This document shows, in pieces, positions 1 through 6,300 of a DNA stretch of 12,186 bases. How positions within the stretch are numbered: position 1 is the stretch's first letter; every line of letters begins with the position of its first letter. The notes below the pieces were generated by a model that worked only from the letters and a program-made list of their open reading frames with translations, searched no databases and was not told the DNA's origin. The position numbers and the translations under genes are program-made. Source of the stretch: Spirochaetia bacterium (GTDB lineage Bacteria > Spirochaetota > Spirochaetia > Treponematales > Breznakiellaceae); assembly GCA_026002045.1 (NCBI GenBank), contig BOAV01000074.1, positions 1-12,186 of the forward strand. The letters are read 5' to 3'.

Positions 1-60
1 TTTATCGTCAGTAAAAACACGCTCGGCCTTTGTCGTGAGGGCGGATTATTACAGTTCGTC

Positions 61-264
61 GGGGCCATCCCTGGCCCCTCCTCACCCGCACCGGGAGACA
101 GCCGGGGGCATCCATGCCCTTATCCGTCTGTCCCCCGGTGCGGCCGTGCATTTTCAAACGTGAACAAATTGGTCTCGAAAGCTGATCCCACCGCACCCCG
201 GAGGGCGGGGTGCGGTAAACTATTTGTTGTAAAGGCTTTGTTGTAGGTTCACGTTTGAAAATGC
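61..264. repeat. Cluster of inverted repeats, non-coding
   Basis: Several strong palindromes follow each other. A 7-bp stem with a 4-nt loop lies at 61-67/72-78. A long stem lies at 86-101/128-143 (15 of 16 positions pair, one A/C mismatch), with a small inner hairpin at 106-111/114-119. A perfect 18-bp inverted repeat at 148-165/247-264 encloses a perfect 11-bp stem with a 5-nt loop at 190-200/206-216. A 9-bp direct repeat (TTTGTTGTA) lies at 223-231 and 237-245. No stem has a following T-run, so ordinary terminators are unlikely. The reading frame across it on the minus strand has no recognisable protein character. Possible roles are a structured RNA, an origin or transfer site, or a non-autonomous repeat; none is proven. 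Confidence 0.6.
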
Positions 265-814
265 CCTTGAGACTGGAACCAGCGCCCCTGCGGGGCACCC
301 GAGCTCCGTCCCGAGGCGGTCCCCTGGCGGTTAGGCGTTGATTCCAGCCAGCCCCCTTTCAGGAGGCTGAACAATGTCCGGAGGCTCCGTCCCAACTTTA
401 TCCCCAAGGCTTAGACTACGCAGCCCTCCCCGCCAAGACGGGGAAGGCTGGCCGAAGGCCCAGCCCTCAATGTCAGATTGACGTGTTGAATCCAACTTTG
501 AACTTTTTTCCAAAGGATTATCAGGTATATAGTCTTCTTTTGTAAATGACAGAAGAGTCATAAAAAATAATATTAAGAGAAAACGTATTTGAAATAACTC
601 AAGCCCACTCCCAAACGCAAAATTCCCATGACAGATACCGAAAAACCAAAGCGTCAAAATGACGCCGCAAGCGTCACGATATTGATTACCGGATGATGTT
701 TTAGATTTTATTGGGGGGAGCGCGCGTCCGCTTAAATTGTCAATTTTTGTACAATCCAAATTCAAACCATGTCATAATCAAAAAACATGAAGAAAAAACA
801 CGTTATTCCGTATC
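265..814. other. Gene-poor stretch with further hairpins
   Basis: I see no convincing gene here. Small hairpins continue at 284-288/292-296 and at 421-432/439-450 (11 of 12 positions pair, 6-nt loop). The heptamer GGAGGCT occurs twice near 360-390. A minus-strand open frame (765-331) spans the region, but its C-terminal half is simply the translated palindromes and its ATG has no Shine-Dalgarno sequence. It contains a hydrophobic run (residues about 57-73). I do not annotate it as a gene. The base composition changes from GC-rich (up to about 480) to AT-rich (about 480-620). Confidence 0.45.
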
Positions 815-851
815 AAAAAAACACTCTGTTGCCTGCTTAATCACAACAGAG
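813..851 (-). terminator. Probable intrinsic terminator after primase remnant
   Basis: Read on the minus strand, an 8-bp stem CTCTGTTG/CAACAGAG (851-844 with 831-824) with a 12-nt loop is followed at once by TG and a run of seven T (821-815). This is the layout of a rho-independent terminator. It lies about 60 bases downstream of the stop of the primase fragment, as expected for the former end of that transcript. The stem has only moderate GC content, so efficiency is uncertain. Confidence 0.5.
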
Positions 852-914
852 CGCACCCCAAAACGTACCCCCCTGTCGTTTCCCAACCCAACCAAGGGGG
901 GCACGGGGGGAAAC

Positions 915-1220
915 CTAAGACAATTCCCCTTTCAGCATGATCCCCTTCCAGAACCGCGCCTCCGCCGTCCGCCCCTTCTCAAGCCCAAGCTCTTTCAGGC
1001 GCATTGCCAAAAACCGTTCACTACAGGCATGTTCATTGTTCTCCTCGCACCATTCCTGATACGCCCGGAAAATCTCCCGCGCCCGCACCGATACCCCCGG
1101 CGACTGGACACAGCACTCCTTGATGAACGCCCCCAGCACATCCATCTCACTCCGGTATTCTTCCGTAGCGGAATCAATGATCGCCGGCGCCGCAGTGATT
1201 CGCTTTGCAGGGCATACTTT
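915..1220 (-). pseudogene. C-terminal remnant of phage/plasmid (D5/P4-type) primase
   Basis: The minus-strand frame, open from 1220 down to the TAG at 915, encodes about 101 residues without an initiating start at its upstream end. The first in-frame ATG is at 1145. The translation reads ATEEYRSEMDVLGAFIKECC, then a helical EWCEENNE segment, then LKELGLEKGR and a WKGI ending. From family knowledge this order is typical of the C-terminal winged-helix part of primase/helicase proteins of the P4 alpha / D5 type in phages, satellites and plasmids (ATEEYR, D-x-x-G-x-F-x-E-x-C, YxxWCEEN, GFEKGR-like, WxGI). The helicase and primase domains are missing: an in-frame TGA at 1223-1221 and unrelated sequence upstream end the similarity near 1205-1220. 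It is a broken relic pointing to an old prophage or plasmid insertion. It could be expressed only as a small meaningless peptide. Confidence 0.75.
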
Positions 1221-1223
1221 TCA

Positions 1224-1471
1224 ATGTCCATCCGGTCCCGGTAATCATCGGTCTTGAGCATCTGATCATAAATACTGTGAATAACCGCAATCCCCTTATG
1301 CCGCCAAAAACTTATACGAAAGTATAGGTTTTTGCTCATTGGAGAAGATTTTTTACTCTTTTATTGGGTTGATTCTTTCTTTCTGATTCAGTAAATAAGG
1401 TATACTATATTTCAGCCATTAAAAGATCGGTTTCTCATAGGCTGCGCCATCCCGTATAGGGCAAATTTCCC
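1224..1471. other. Intergenic region between primase relic and promoter
   Basis: The stretch from the end of the primase relic to the next gene is about 310 bases. On the minus strand a frame opens at 1339 (ATG) and runs through this region out of phase with the primase relic; I do not recognise its product. Positions 1340-1415 are AT-rich with T-runs and contain a TATACT at 1401-1406 without a credible -35 partner. Nothing else is identified. Confidence 0.35.
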
Positions 1472-1500
1472 TTGTCCACAGCCTTAAAAGCCGATATACT
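1472..1500 (+). promoter_or_regulatory. Sigma70-type promoter for the 1535 operon
   Basis: TTGTCC at 1472-1477 (4 of 6 matches to the -35 consensus TTGACA) and TATACT at 1495-1500 (5 of 6 to the -10 consensus TATAAT) are separated by exactly 17 bases. Transcription would start near 1507, leaving a leader of roughly 28 bases with the ribosome-binding site GAGGAG at 1523-1528. It is the best promoter match I found in the window and could drive the plus-strand genes beginning at 1535. Confidence 0.6.
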
Positions 1501-1534
1501 CTATTGGTAAGGAACATCCAACGAGGAGAATCAT

Positions 1535-1771
1535 ATGCCCCAAACCCAAACCATGACTTTAGATGAAAAACTTGACCTATCATGTAAGGCCGCTTTACTG
1601 GATAAGGCAGGTGATAAAGAAGGCGCCGATCGTACCATGAGATCCATTCCCCTGCCGCCCTATCTGGCAAAATGGGCAAAAAATCACATGGGGCCCAATT
1701 TTCTCATAGAAAGCGGCTGGAATTTGTCAGAGGCAGAGGCGGAATTTGGATCAGATTGGCTTAATAAATAA
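1535..1771 (+). CDS. Small hypothetical protein, first gene of pair
   Basis: The gene encodes a 78-residue soluble, charged protein. The ATG at 1535 is preceded by GAGGAG (1523-1528) with a 6-base gap, so the start is well supported. The N-terminal half looks helical (residues 8-38, rich in Asp, Lys, Leu and Ala). A conserved-looking centre PLPPYLAKWAK (about 40-50) leads to a C-terminal IESGWNLSEAEAEFGSDW stretch (58-75). There are no membrane segments, signal peptide or catalytic motif. I do not recognise a named family. Its stop overlaps the next gene by 26 bases, so the two are almost certainly co-translated. Size and pairing fit a small two-gene module, such as antitoxin plus partner, but no sequence motif proves that. 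Confidence 0.7.
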   Translation: MPQTQTMTLDEKLDLSCKAALLDKAGDKEGADRTMRSIPLPPYLAKWAKNHMGPNFLIESGWNLSEAEAEFGSDWLNK

Positions 1772-2300
1772 TATATTACAAGCCGTTGTCAGCCTTGACA
1801 GTGGGCGAAAAGGATTTGCAACCGATGGCAAAGAGCATGAAGGGCGTTTATCCTATGAATACGGCATTTCAACTGCCATGACATCGTTTCAGGAAGCCCA
1901 AACGACCGGGGATTGTGAGACCCTGATTCAGGTGGAGCAAGCCTTTTTGGAGCAGGAACTTCATTTTTGCCATGAAAACGATGACATAACCCGGAACAGC
2001 CTCATACAGGCAATCCAGGACTTTGAAGATGCCCTGCGGTGCCTTAAAACCGTAGAAGTGACGGCACTCTACCAGGCCGCCGAAACTACCTACTCAACAA
2101 CAAAATACCGTATTCGGGGATTCCCAAAGGACATTTTTCACCAGGCTTGCGATGCCCACCGTACCCGCTTGAGTAACTCCCTGCGCACCCCGGGGATCAA
2201 CATGACAGAAAAAGCCGTCATACAGCAGCGTATGGCAAACATGAAAACCGCCGCAGGTTACTATATAGAGAAACAAAAGGCGGCTCTGTCGGGCGTATAG
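1746..2300 (+). CDS. Hypothetical helical protein coupled to 1535 gene
   Basis: The gene encodes 184 residues from a TTG start at 1746, inside the end of the preceding gene (26-base overlap, different frame). A purine-rich GCAGAGGCGG stretch just upstream can act as ribosome-binding site. An in-frame ATG farther downstream would remove the first part of a well-formed N-terminus, so I prefer TTG. The sequence is soluble and mainly helical: SLDSGRKGF near residues 16-24, an EQAFLEQELHFCHENDDITRNSL segment around 63-85, and a C-terminal RTPGINMTEKAVIQQRMANM region around 147-166. No catalytic motif, membrane segment or known domain is visible. It is followed by a 137-base gap, so the pair 1535/1746 may be its own unit. 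The function is unknown. Confidence 0.7.
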   Translation: MDQIGLINNILQAVVSLDSGRKGFATDGKEHEGRLSYEYGISTAMTSFQEAQTTGDCETLIQVEQAFLEQELHFCHENDDITRNSLIQAIQDFEDALRCLKTVEVTALYQAAETTYSTTKYRIRGFPKDIFHQACDAHRTRLSNSLRTPGINMTEKAVIQQRMANMKTAAGYYIEKQKAALSGV

Positions 2301-2437
2301 CCTGAGATAGTCCTCTTGCTTCGTTCCTTTGAGGTAAACCAGGCCTGCCCAATCTTTATGTTATGCGGTCAATAGAATGGCCGGGTAGTTACTTACATTC
2401 ACAAGTTTTGATAAGATAGATACATAAAGGAGGCCCC

Positions 2438-2677
2438 GTGCCTGAATCAGTCAAAAGAGACCCCAAAGTCCCGCGATTCCTTCAAATCACCGTACAGGAC
2501 GGCGAAGGCTCAGACCAGAGAGCTGCAGAATGGTCAACCATGACCGTCCAGTCCAAGGACTTTTCCTCCGGTTCGGTTGGTTTCTATGGCTCCGACAAGA
2601 TAACCAATCCGGAAAGCGGGGAACGGTATCAATGTGGGCTGATCTTTACCCTTATGGGGTCTAAGCCGGGGAAATAA
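2438..2677 (+). CDS. Small hypothetical protein, GTG start
   Basis: The gene encodes a 79-residue protein from GTG at 2438. The strong Shine-Dalgarno sequence AAAGGAGG (2426-2433) ends 4 bases before it, and this decides the start. The protein is polar and probably beta-rich: PRFLQITVQDGEG (12-24), WSTMTVQSKDFSSGSVGFYGSDKI (32-55), and a C-terminal YQCGLIFTLMGSKPGK. It has one Cys and no signal peptide or catalytic signature. I do not recognise a family. It lies 9 bases before the AT-rich nuclease-like gene at 2687, so it may be co-transcribed with it. Its base composition matches the GC-richer upstream genes rather than the downstream block, marking the compositional border. Confidence 0.65.
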   Translation: MPESVKRDPKVPRFLQITVQDGEGSDQRAAEWSTMTVQSKDFSSGSVGFYGSDKITNPESGERYQCGLIFTLMGSKPGK

Positions 2678-2686
2678 GAGTTAACG

Positions 2687-4051
2687 ATGACAATTATTAG
2701 ACCGAGGCTAAATGATTTTCACAATCTCCCTTTTCGTCAAGAAGATGTGGACTTCATTATTCCCTTTCTGGATGAAGATATCCCCTTTTATATAGACCCT
2801 TTCTTACTCTGGAAATCTCCATCTTTGCAGGATAATTCATTACACCTTTCGCTGATTAACTCAATTAATTTTTTAGGCAACCAGTATTTGAAAGGCGATA
2901 CAAATTGCATCAATACCTTGATTAATTGTTCCGAATGTGACGAAGTTGGATTGGGAACATCAAAAACTAAGACTGGCAAACATATTGGCGAAAAAACGGC
3001 GCATGAAATCTTATCCCTATATAATCAAATACCACAAATTCAGAAGTCGGGATTTATTCATTTTGAAGAAATTCAACTGCTGATTGATAATATTGCGGAA
3101 GATAGAATAAGCGATTTTACAGCTAGTATAATCAAATCTTTTTTAATAGATTATACCATTGAAAATTGTGAGAAATACAAAATTCCTATTGAACAATTAG
3201 ATATTGATTGTTTTGATAATAAAGATAATACAATTAAAAACGAAAAAACATACTTGCCATTAAACCCGAACACCAAAAAGCCTATTATTTTGATTCCTAA
3301 AAGATGGATAAGAAAAACAAATTATATCAATTTACAGAATTATTGTAGTGAGTATTTTATTCCCCAGACAATAAAAAATGACGAAAAGCAAGAAAGAGTT
3401 AAAATACTACTCTATAATCGTCAAAATTACGATGCCATTCAAACATACATTAAAATAAAGGAACGACAGAAAGAAGATTGCAAAAATGACCTCCTGTTCA
3501 AACAAATACCTGTTTTGTCTTCAAAAAGAAAATTAGATACTATTCTTAGATTGCCTACTGGAAAGACTGATAATGCGGACAAGGAATATGAGAATACTCT
3601 TTGCTCATTATTAGCATCATTATTATACCCTGACTTGGATTTTGCACAAGAACAAAGCAGAACCATAAGCGGGGTATCAATACGGGATTTGATATTTTAT
3701 AATAATTGCTCAGTCGATTTTTTAAAAGATATATTTGACTTATATGATTGCAGACAGATAGTATTTGAATTGAAAAATGTTAAAGAATTAAATAATGATC
3801 ATATCGATCAGTTAAACAGATATTTAAAAGAAACTTTTGGAAGATTTGGAGTTATATTTACCAGGAATGAGCCGCCAAAAAAAGTTTTAAAAAACACCAT
3901 TGATTTTTGGTCGGGTCAAAGAAAATGCATTATCATTTTAACTGATAGCGACCTTAAATTGATGTGTCAGGTATATGAGAGTAAAAACAGGTCGCCAATC
4001 GAGGTAATTAAACGGAAATACGTTGAATTCACTCGATTAACACCATCGTAG
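2687..4051 (+). CDS. Putative PD-(D/E)XK-fold nuclease, defence-associated
   Basis: The gene encodes 454 residues with no membrane segment. The N-terminal part (1-50) carries a conserved-looking LPFRQEDVDFIIPFLDEDIP and DPFLLWKSPS, and the central part (about 120-157) IHFEEIQ and EDRISDFTASIIKSFLIDYT. The C-terminal third resembles a PD-(D/E)XK nuclease: Glu about 302 in an amphipathic helix, Asp334 in SIRD, strand plus Glu361-x-Lys363 in QIVFELKNV, and a following helix with Gln375 in QLNRYL. That order of helix, Asp, E-x-K strand and helix fits restriction-endonuclease-like enzymes. I recall similar full-length proteins of unknown function in other bacteria but cannot name the family. It is AT-rich, unlike the gene before it, and only 9 bases separate them; the ATG at 2687 has only a weak AAGAG upstream. 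Cleavage of invading or unmodified DNA is an inference. Confidence 0.65.
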   Translation: MTIIRPRLNDFHNLPFRQEDVDFIIPFLDEDIPFYIDPFLLWKSPSLQDNSLHLSLINSINFLGNQYLKGDTNCINTLINCSECDEVGLGTSKTKTGKHIGEKTAHEILSLYNQIPQIQKSGFIHFEEIQLLIDNIAEDRISDFTASIIKSFLIDYTIENCEKYKIPIEQLDIDCFDNKDNTIKNEKTYLPLNPNTKKPIILIPKRWIRKTNYINLQNYCSEYFIPQTIKNDEKQERVKILLYNRQNYDAIQTYIKIKERQKEDCKNDLLFKQIPVLSSKRKLDTILRLPTGKTDNADKEYENTLCSLLASLLYPDLDFAQEQSRTISGVSIRDLIFYNNCSVDFLKDIFDLYDCRQIVFELKNVKELNNDHIDQLNRYLKETFGRFGVIFTRNEPPKKVLKNTIDFWSGQRKCIIILTDSDLKLMCQVYESKNRSPIEVIKRKYVEFTRLTPS

Positions 4052-4065
4052 GCAAAGGAGATAGT

Positions 4066-4452
4066 ATGAAAAGGGAAGATATTGATTTGTTTGTAAAAAT
4101 ACAATCTCAACTCGAAGAATTGTATAATGAGATAAGTGCCTTGTCAAAAAAATCTCAAAATGACGCATTGAATGAATTTAAACTTGAATTTGTTAATAAT
4201 CTTTTGGAGGAATCTAATAAAATATTAGGTGAAAAATATAAACCTTTTAAGCAATTTAGTAAATTTGATAACGATAATATACCTACAAATAGTGATGTAG
4301 TAATGATATTATCCCAATATCTTAGTTGCTTGGAAAATTTAAGATCCGATAATATAGTAAGTGAAGAATACAGTCCTAATTGGTTTTGGTTAATTGATGG
4401 AAATTCATCAGGTATCCAAACCAAAAAACCTGAAAGAATAGAAAGGAGATAA
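4066..4452 (+). CDS. Small hypothetical protein, paralogue A of adjacent pair
   Basis: The gene encodes 128 residues and starts at ATG 4066 behind AAAGGAG (about 4055-4061). The core (residues 21-95) is predicted helical: NEISALSKKSQNDALNEFK, a second helix with LLEESNKIL, then NIPTNSDVVMILSQYLSCLENL. The same core with the same key residues (NEI, LSKK, LN-FK, N-LE, IL, N-P-NSD, SQY) recurs in the next gene, so the two are tandem paralogues. The C-terminus (SPNWFWLIDG, 103-112) is specific to this copy. No enzyme motif is seen. It is AT-rich like the nuclease gene, follows it by 14 bases and overlaps nothing, so it is likely the same transcript. A subunit, adaptor or inhibitor role for the neighbouring nuclease or methyltransferase is possible but unproven. 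Confidence 0.7.
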   Translation: MKREDIDLFVKIQSQLEELYNEISALSKKSQNDALNEFKLEFVNNLLEESNKILGEKYKPFKQFSKFDNDNIPTNSDVVMILSQYLSCLENLRSDNIVSEEYSPNWFWLIDGNSSGIQTKKPERIERR

Positions 4453-4454
4453 TC

Positions 4455-4835
4455 ATGGCGAAAAATCAAAAGCCCGTAGTAAATAAAGAGTTTTGGCCCG
4501 CAAAGGATGATACAGCCACTTTTGAATATTTGTATCCTATGATAGAAAGTGATTTAAATGAAATCAGAGAATTGTCAAAAAAGAAACAAGATGAGCCATT
4601 AAATATATTCAAAATAAAAATGCTAAATAAAAAACTTGAAAAGGCAAAGATTATATTAAAAAATGAAACGACCAATGAATATCTTGAATTTCTAAATGAA
4701 GAAAATCTGCCAATAAATAGCGATGCGGTCCTATTAATTTCTCAATATATTAATGCTCTCAAAGAGTTTCAGAAAAAATATTATTATTCAACAGGTGACT
4801 TACTTGAAAGATATGAATGGAAAACTAAGGATTAA
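4455..4835 (+). CDS. Small hypothetical protein, paralogue B of adjacent pair
   Basis: The gene encodes 126 residues. The start ATG 4455 lies 2 bases after the stop of the previous gene, and the ribosome-binding site AAGGAG is inside the end of that gene, so translation is probably coupled. Residues 35-107 align with residues 21-95 of the preceding protein (NEIRELSKKKQ, LNIFK, LEKAKIIL, ENLPINSDAV, SQY). This copy has its own N-terminal tail (KEFWPAKDD, about 11-19) and a C-terminal YYYSTGDLLERYEW. Divergence is large, so the duplication is old and both copies probably have distinct roles, for example as a heterodimer. No catalytic or DNA-binding motif is visible. The next feature is the duplicated start of the methyltransferase gene 41 bases downstream. 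Confidence 0.7.
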   Translation: MAKNQKPVVNKEFWPAKDDTATFEYLYPMIESDLNEIRELSKKKQDEPLNIFKIKMLNKKLEKAKIILKNETTNEYLEFLNEENLPINSDAVLLISQYINALKEFQKKYYYSTGDLLERYEWKTKD

Positions 4836-4876
4836 TTCAATATGACCCTGAAATCAAAATTCCAGGAGGATTTATA

Positions 4877-5089
4877 ATGGCAAAACAAAAGAAAGACCCC
4901 CTCGCCCCCGCCAAACTCAACGACATAGACTCCTACACATACCCCGAATATGACCGGGCCAATATCCCCCGTGTAGGCATGGCCCAATACGACATGGCCG
5001 CCAGCCCCGAAGCAAAATACGACTATGACCCCCACCTTGACCCTCATAGGGTCCAAGCCGAGGAAATAGATACAGGTAGGATGATATAA
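4877..5089 (+). CDS. 70-residue ORF: duplicated N-terminus of the methyltransferase
   Basis: The ATG at 4877 has a strong AGGAGG (4864-4869). Residues 10-56 are almost the same as residues 7-53 of the methyltransferase encoded at 6301: SYTYPEYDRANIPRVGMAQY and the following MAASPEAKYDYDPHLDP are identical. After the shared part the reading frame ends with a unique tail (HRVQAEEIDTGRMI) and stops with TAA directly joined to the ATG of the KAP NTPase gene. It is therefore a partial duplicate of mod's 5' end. It may survive because its translation start and stop couple expression of the next gene, or the peptide may still bind whatever the Mod N-terminus contacts. Its GC-rich codon use contrasts with the AT-rich genes on both sides. 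It could equally be a non-functional relic. Confidence 0.65.
   Translation: MAKQKKDPLAPAKLNDIDSYTYPEYDRANIPRVGMAQYDMAASPEAKYDYDPHLDPHRVQAEEIDTGRMI
4904..5043 (+). repeat. Direct repeat copy 1 (5' end of mod)
   Basis: This 140-base segment matches 6319-6458 with 8 mismatches by hand count (about 94% identity, no gaps). Five of the eight differences are silent; the others change Ala/Thr, Asn/Thr and Asp/Glu. The similarity ends abruptly right after the codons for DPHLDP. Copies 1 and 2 bracket the KAP NTPase gene. Confidence 0.9.
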
Positions 5090-6271
5090 ATGATACCTAG
5101 TAAACTTACATTTCCCGATGAATACGGTAATCCTCACGAAGATGAATTATACCTTGATAACTATTTACAGAGCTTTAACAATTTAATTAATAAAACTAAC
5201 TACTCCGTTTATTCATTAACCGGTGCATGGGGTTCTGGTAAAACTTCATTTATAAAGATGTGGGAAAAAGATAATCTTAAAGACTTCCAATATATACATA
5301 TTGATGCTTTTGAAATGGATTATCTAACCGATCCATTTATTATGTTCATTAAGCATTTTAATGATTATTTAAAGATAAAAAAAATTGAGTCAGATGTCGC
5401 GAAAGATTTTATTACCAAAGCAAAAAAAATAGCTAAAATTGGAGGAAAATTCATTGTAAAAGGTACAGTTGGTTTTATTGCCGAAAGAACAATTGGGAAA
5501 GAGAACATAAAGGAAATTTTGTCAGAACTATCTGAAAATGTATTTGATGAGTTAATCGAAACTACTGAACCCGTATCTGAATTATATAAACAGCTTAGGG
5601 ATTCCATAAACAAAATATTGGAAAAATCAGATGAAACCTTATTTATTATTATTGATGAGCTTGATAGGTGCAGGCCTTCTTTTGCCTTAGAAGTAATTGA
5701 AAAAATAAAACACATCTTTATATTGCCCAAAATAAAATTCATTTTAATAATGAACGAGAAGGTTCTTGAATCAATGATAGAGAAGGAGTACAATCTTAGA
5801 GGTGAGGGGCATAGATATTTACAAAAATTTATTCAAAAAAGAATACCCTATGAGCCAAAAGCTGATTTATATCAGTATTTATCAAAAACTCTTGTAGACG
5901 ATAAGGAGTTTTTTCACGGCGCCGCTAGGTCACAAATTCAAACTTGCCTGGATTTGGGTATATTGACAAACCTTCCAACGCAATTTGGACTTAGTCTGCG
6001 TGATTTCACTATAATTTTTTCAAATTTAAAAATGTATCATAATTATTCAAGTACAGAAAGCTTGATTATTTTTGCCTTGGAAATCTTAAAATTGATAGAT
6101 AATGAAAATTATAACAATCTTGAAAACCATATTGTCTTAAATGATAATCTACCGGTTGAAAATCAAAATATCAAATTACTACAAACAATAATTACTTTTT
6201 TGAAATGCAGTGCAAAACCAGAAGAAATAAACAATTGCGTGGTTAAATATTTCCATCATGAATATTATTAG
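5090..6271 (+). CDS. KAP-family P-loop NTPase
   Basis: The gene encodes 393 residues. Walker A is GAWGSGKT at residues 45-52 (GxWGxGKS/T is typical of KAP NTPases). Walker B with the extended KAP signature is FIIIDELDRCRP at 185-196, followed by a sensor-like FILIMNEK (217-224). The hydrophobic patch between the Walker motifs (about 115-131, KIGGKFIVKGTVGFIA) sits where many KAP proteins carry membrane helices, but here it is weak, so the protein may be soluble or peripheral. KAP NTPases belong to the STAND-like AAA+ relatives and are often found in anti-phage loci; an NTP-driven sensor or effector role is inferred. The start ATG abuts the TAA of the 70-codon ORF, implying translational coupling. 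The gene is extremely AT-rich (14 G/C in the 60 bases at 5401-5460) and lies between two copies of the mod start, so it is probably an insertion. Confidence 0.85.
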   Translation: MIPSKLTFPDEYGNPHEDELYLDNYLQSFNNLINKTNYSVYSLTGAWGSGKTSFIKMWEKDNLKDFQYIHIDAFEMDYLTDPFIMFIKHFNDYLKIKKIESDVAKDFITKAKKIAKIGGKFIVKGTVGFIAERTIGKENIKEILSELSENVFDELIETTEPVSELYKQLRDSINKILEKSDETLFIIIDELDRCRPSFALEVIEKIKHIFILPKIKFILIMNEKVLESMIEKEYNLRGEGHRYLQKFIQKRIPYEPKADLYQYLSKTLVDDKEFFHGAARSQIQTCLDLGILTNLPTQFGLSLRDFTIIFSNLKMYHNYSSTESLIIFALEILKLIDNENYNNLENHIVLNDNLPVENQNIKLLQTIITFLKCSAKPEEINNCVVKYFHHEYY

Positions 6272-6300
6272 GAAAACATTAACCACAAGGAGTATATATT

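Noticed and set aside
330..336. GTTAGGC looks like an integron attC core site, and a minus-strand frame ends exactly in it
   Set aside because: No matching partner core (RYYYAAC-type) or complementary inner boxes occur at a suitable distance on either side, and no integrase is present.
331..765. 144-codon minus-strand open frame with a hydrophobic stretch
   Set aside because: It has no ribosome-binding site, its C-terminal half translates palindromic repeats, and no family resemblance could be supported.
711..1244. 177-codon plus-strand open frame
   Set aside because: It runs antisense to the primase relic and the terminator, is rich in Pro and Arg from GC-biased DNA, and has no domain character.
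4832..5137. Minus-strand frames of 101 and 66 codons (also 6268-6468) with similar sequences
   Set aside because: They are antisense shadows of the duplicated mod start; their similarity to each other is due only to that repeat.
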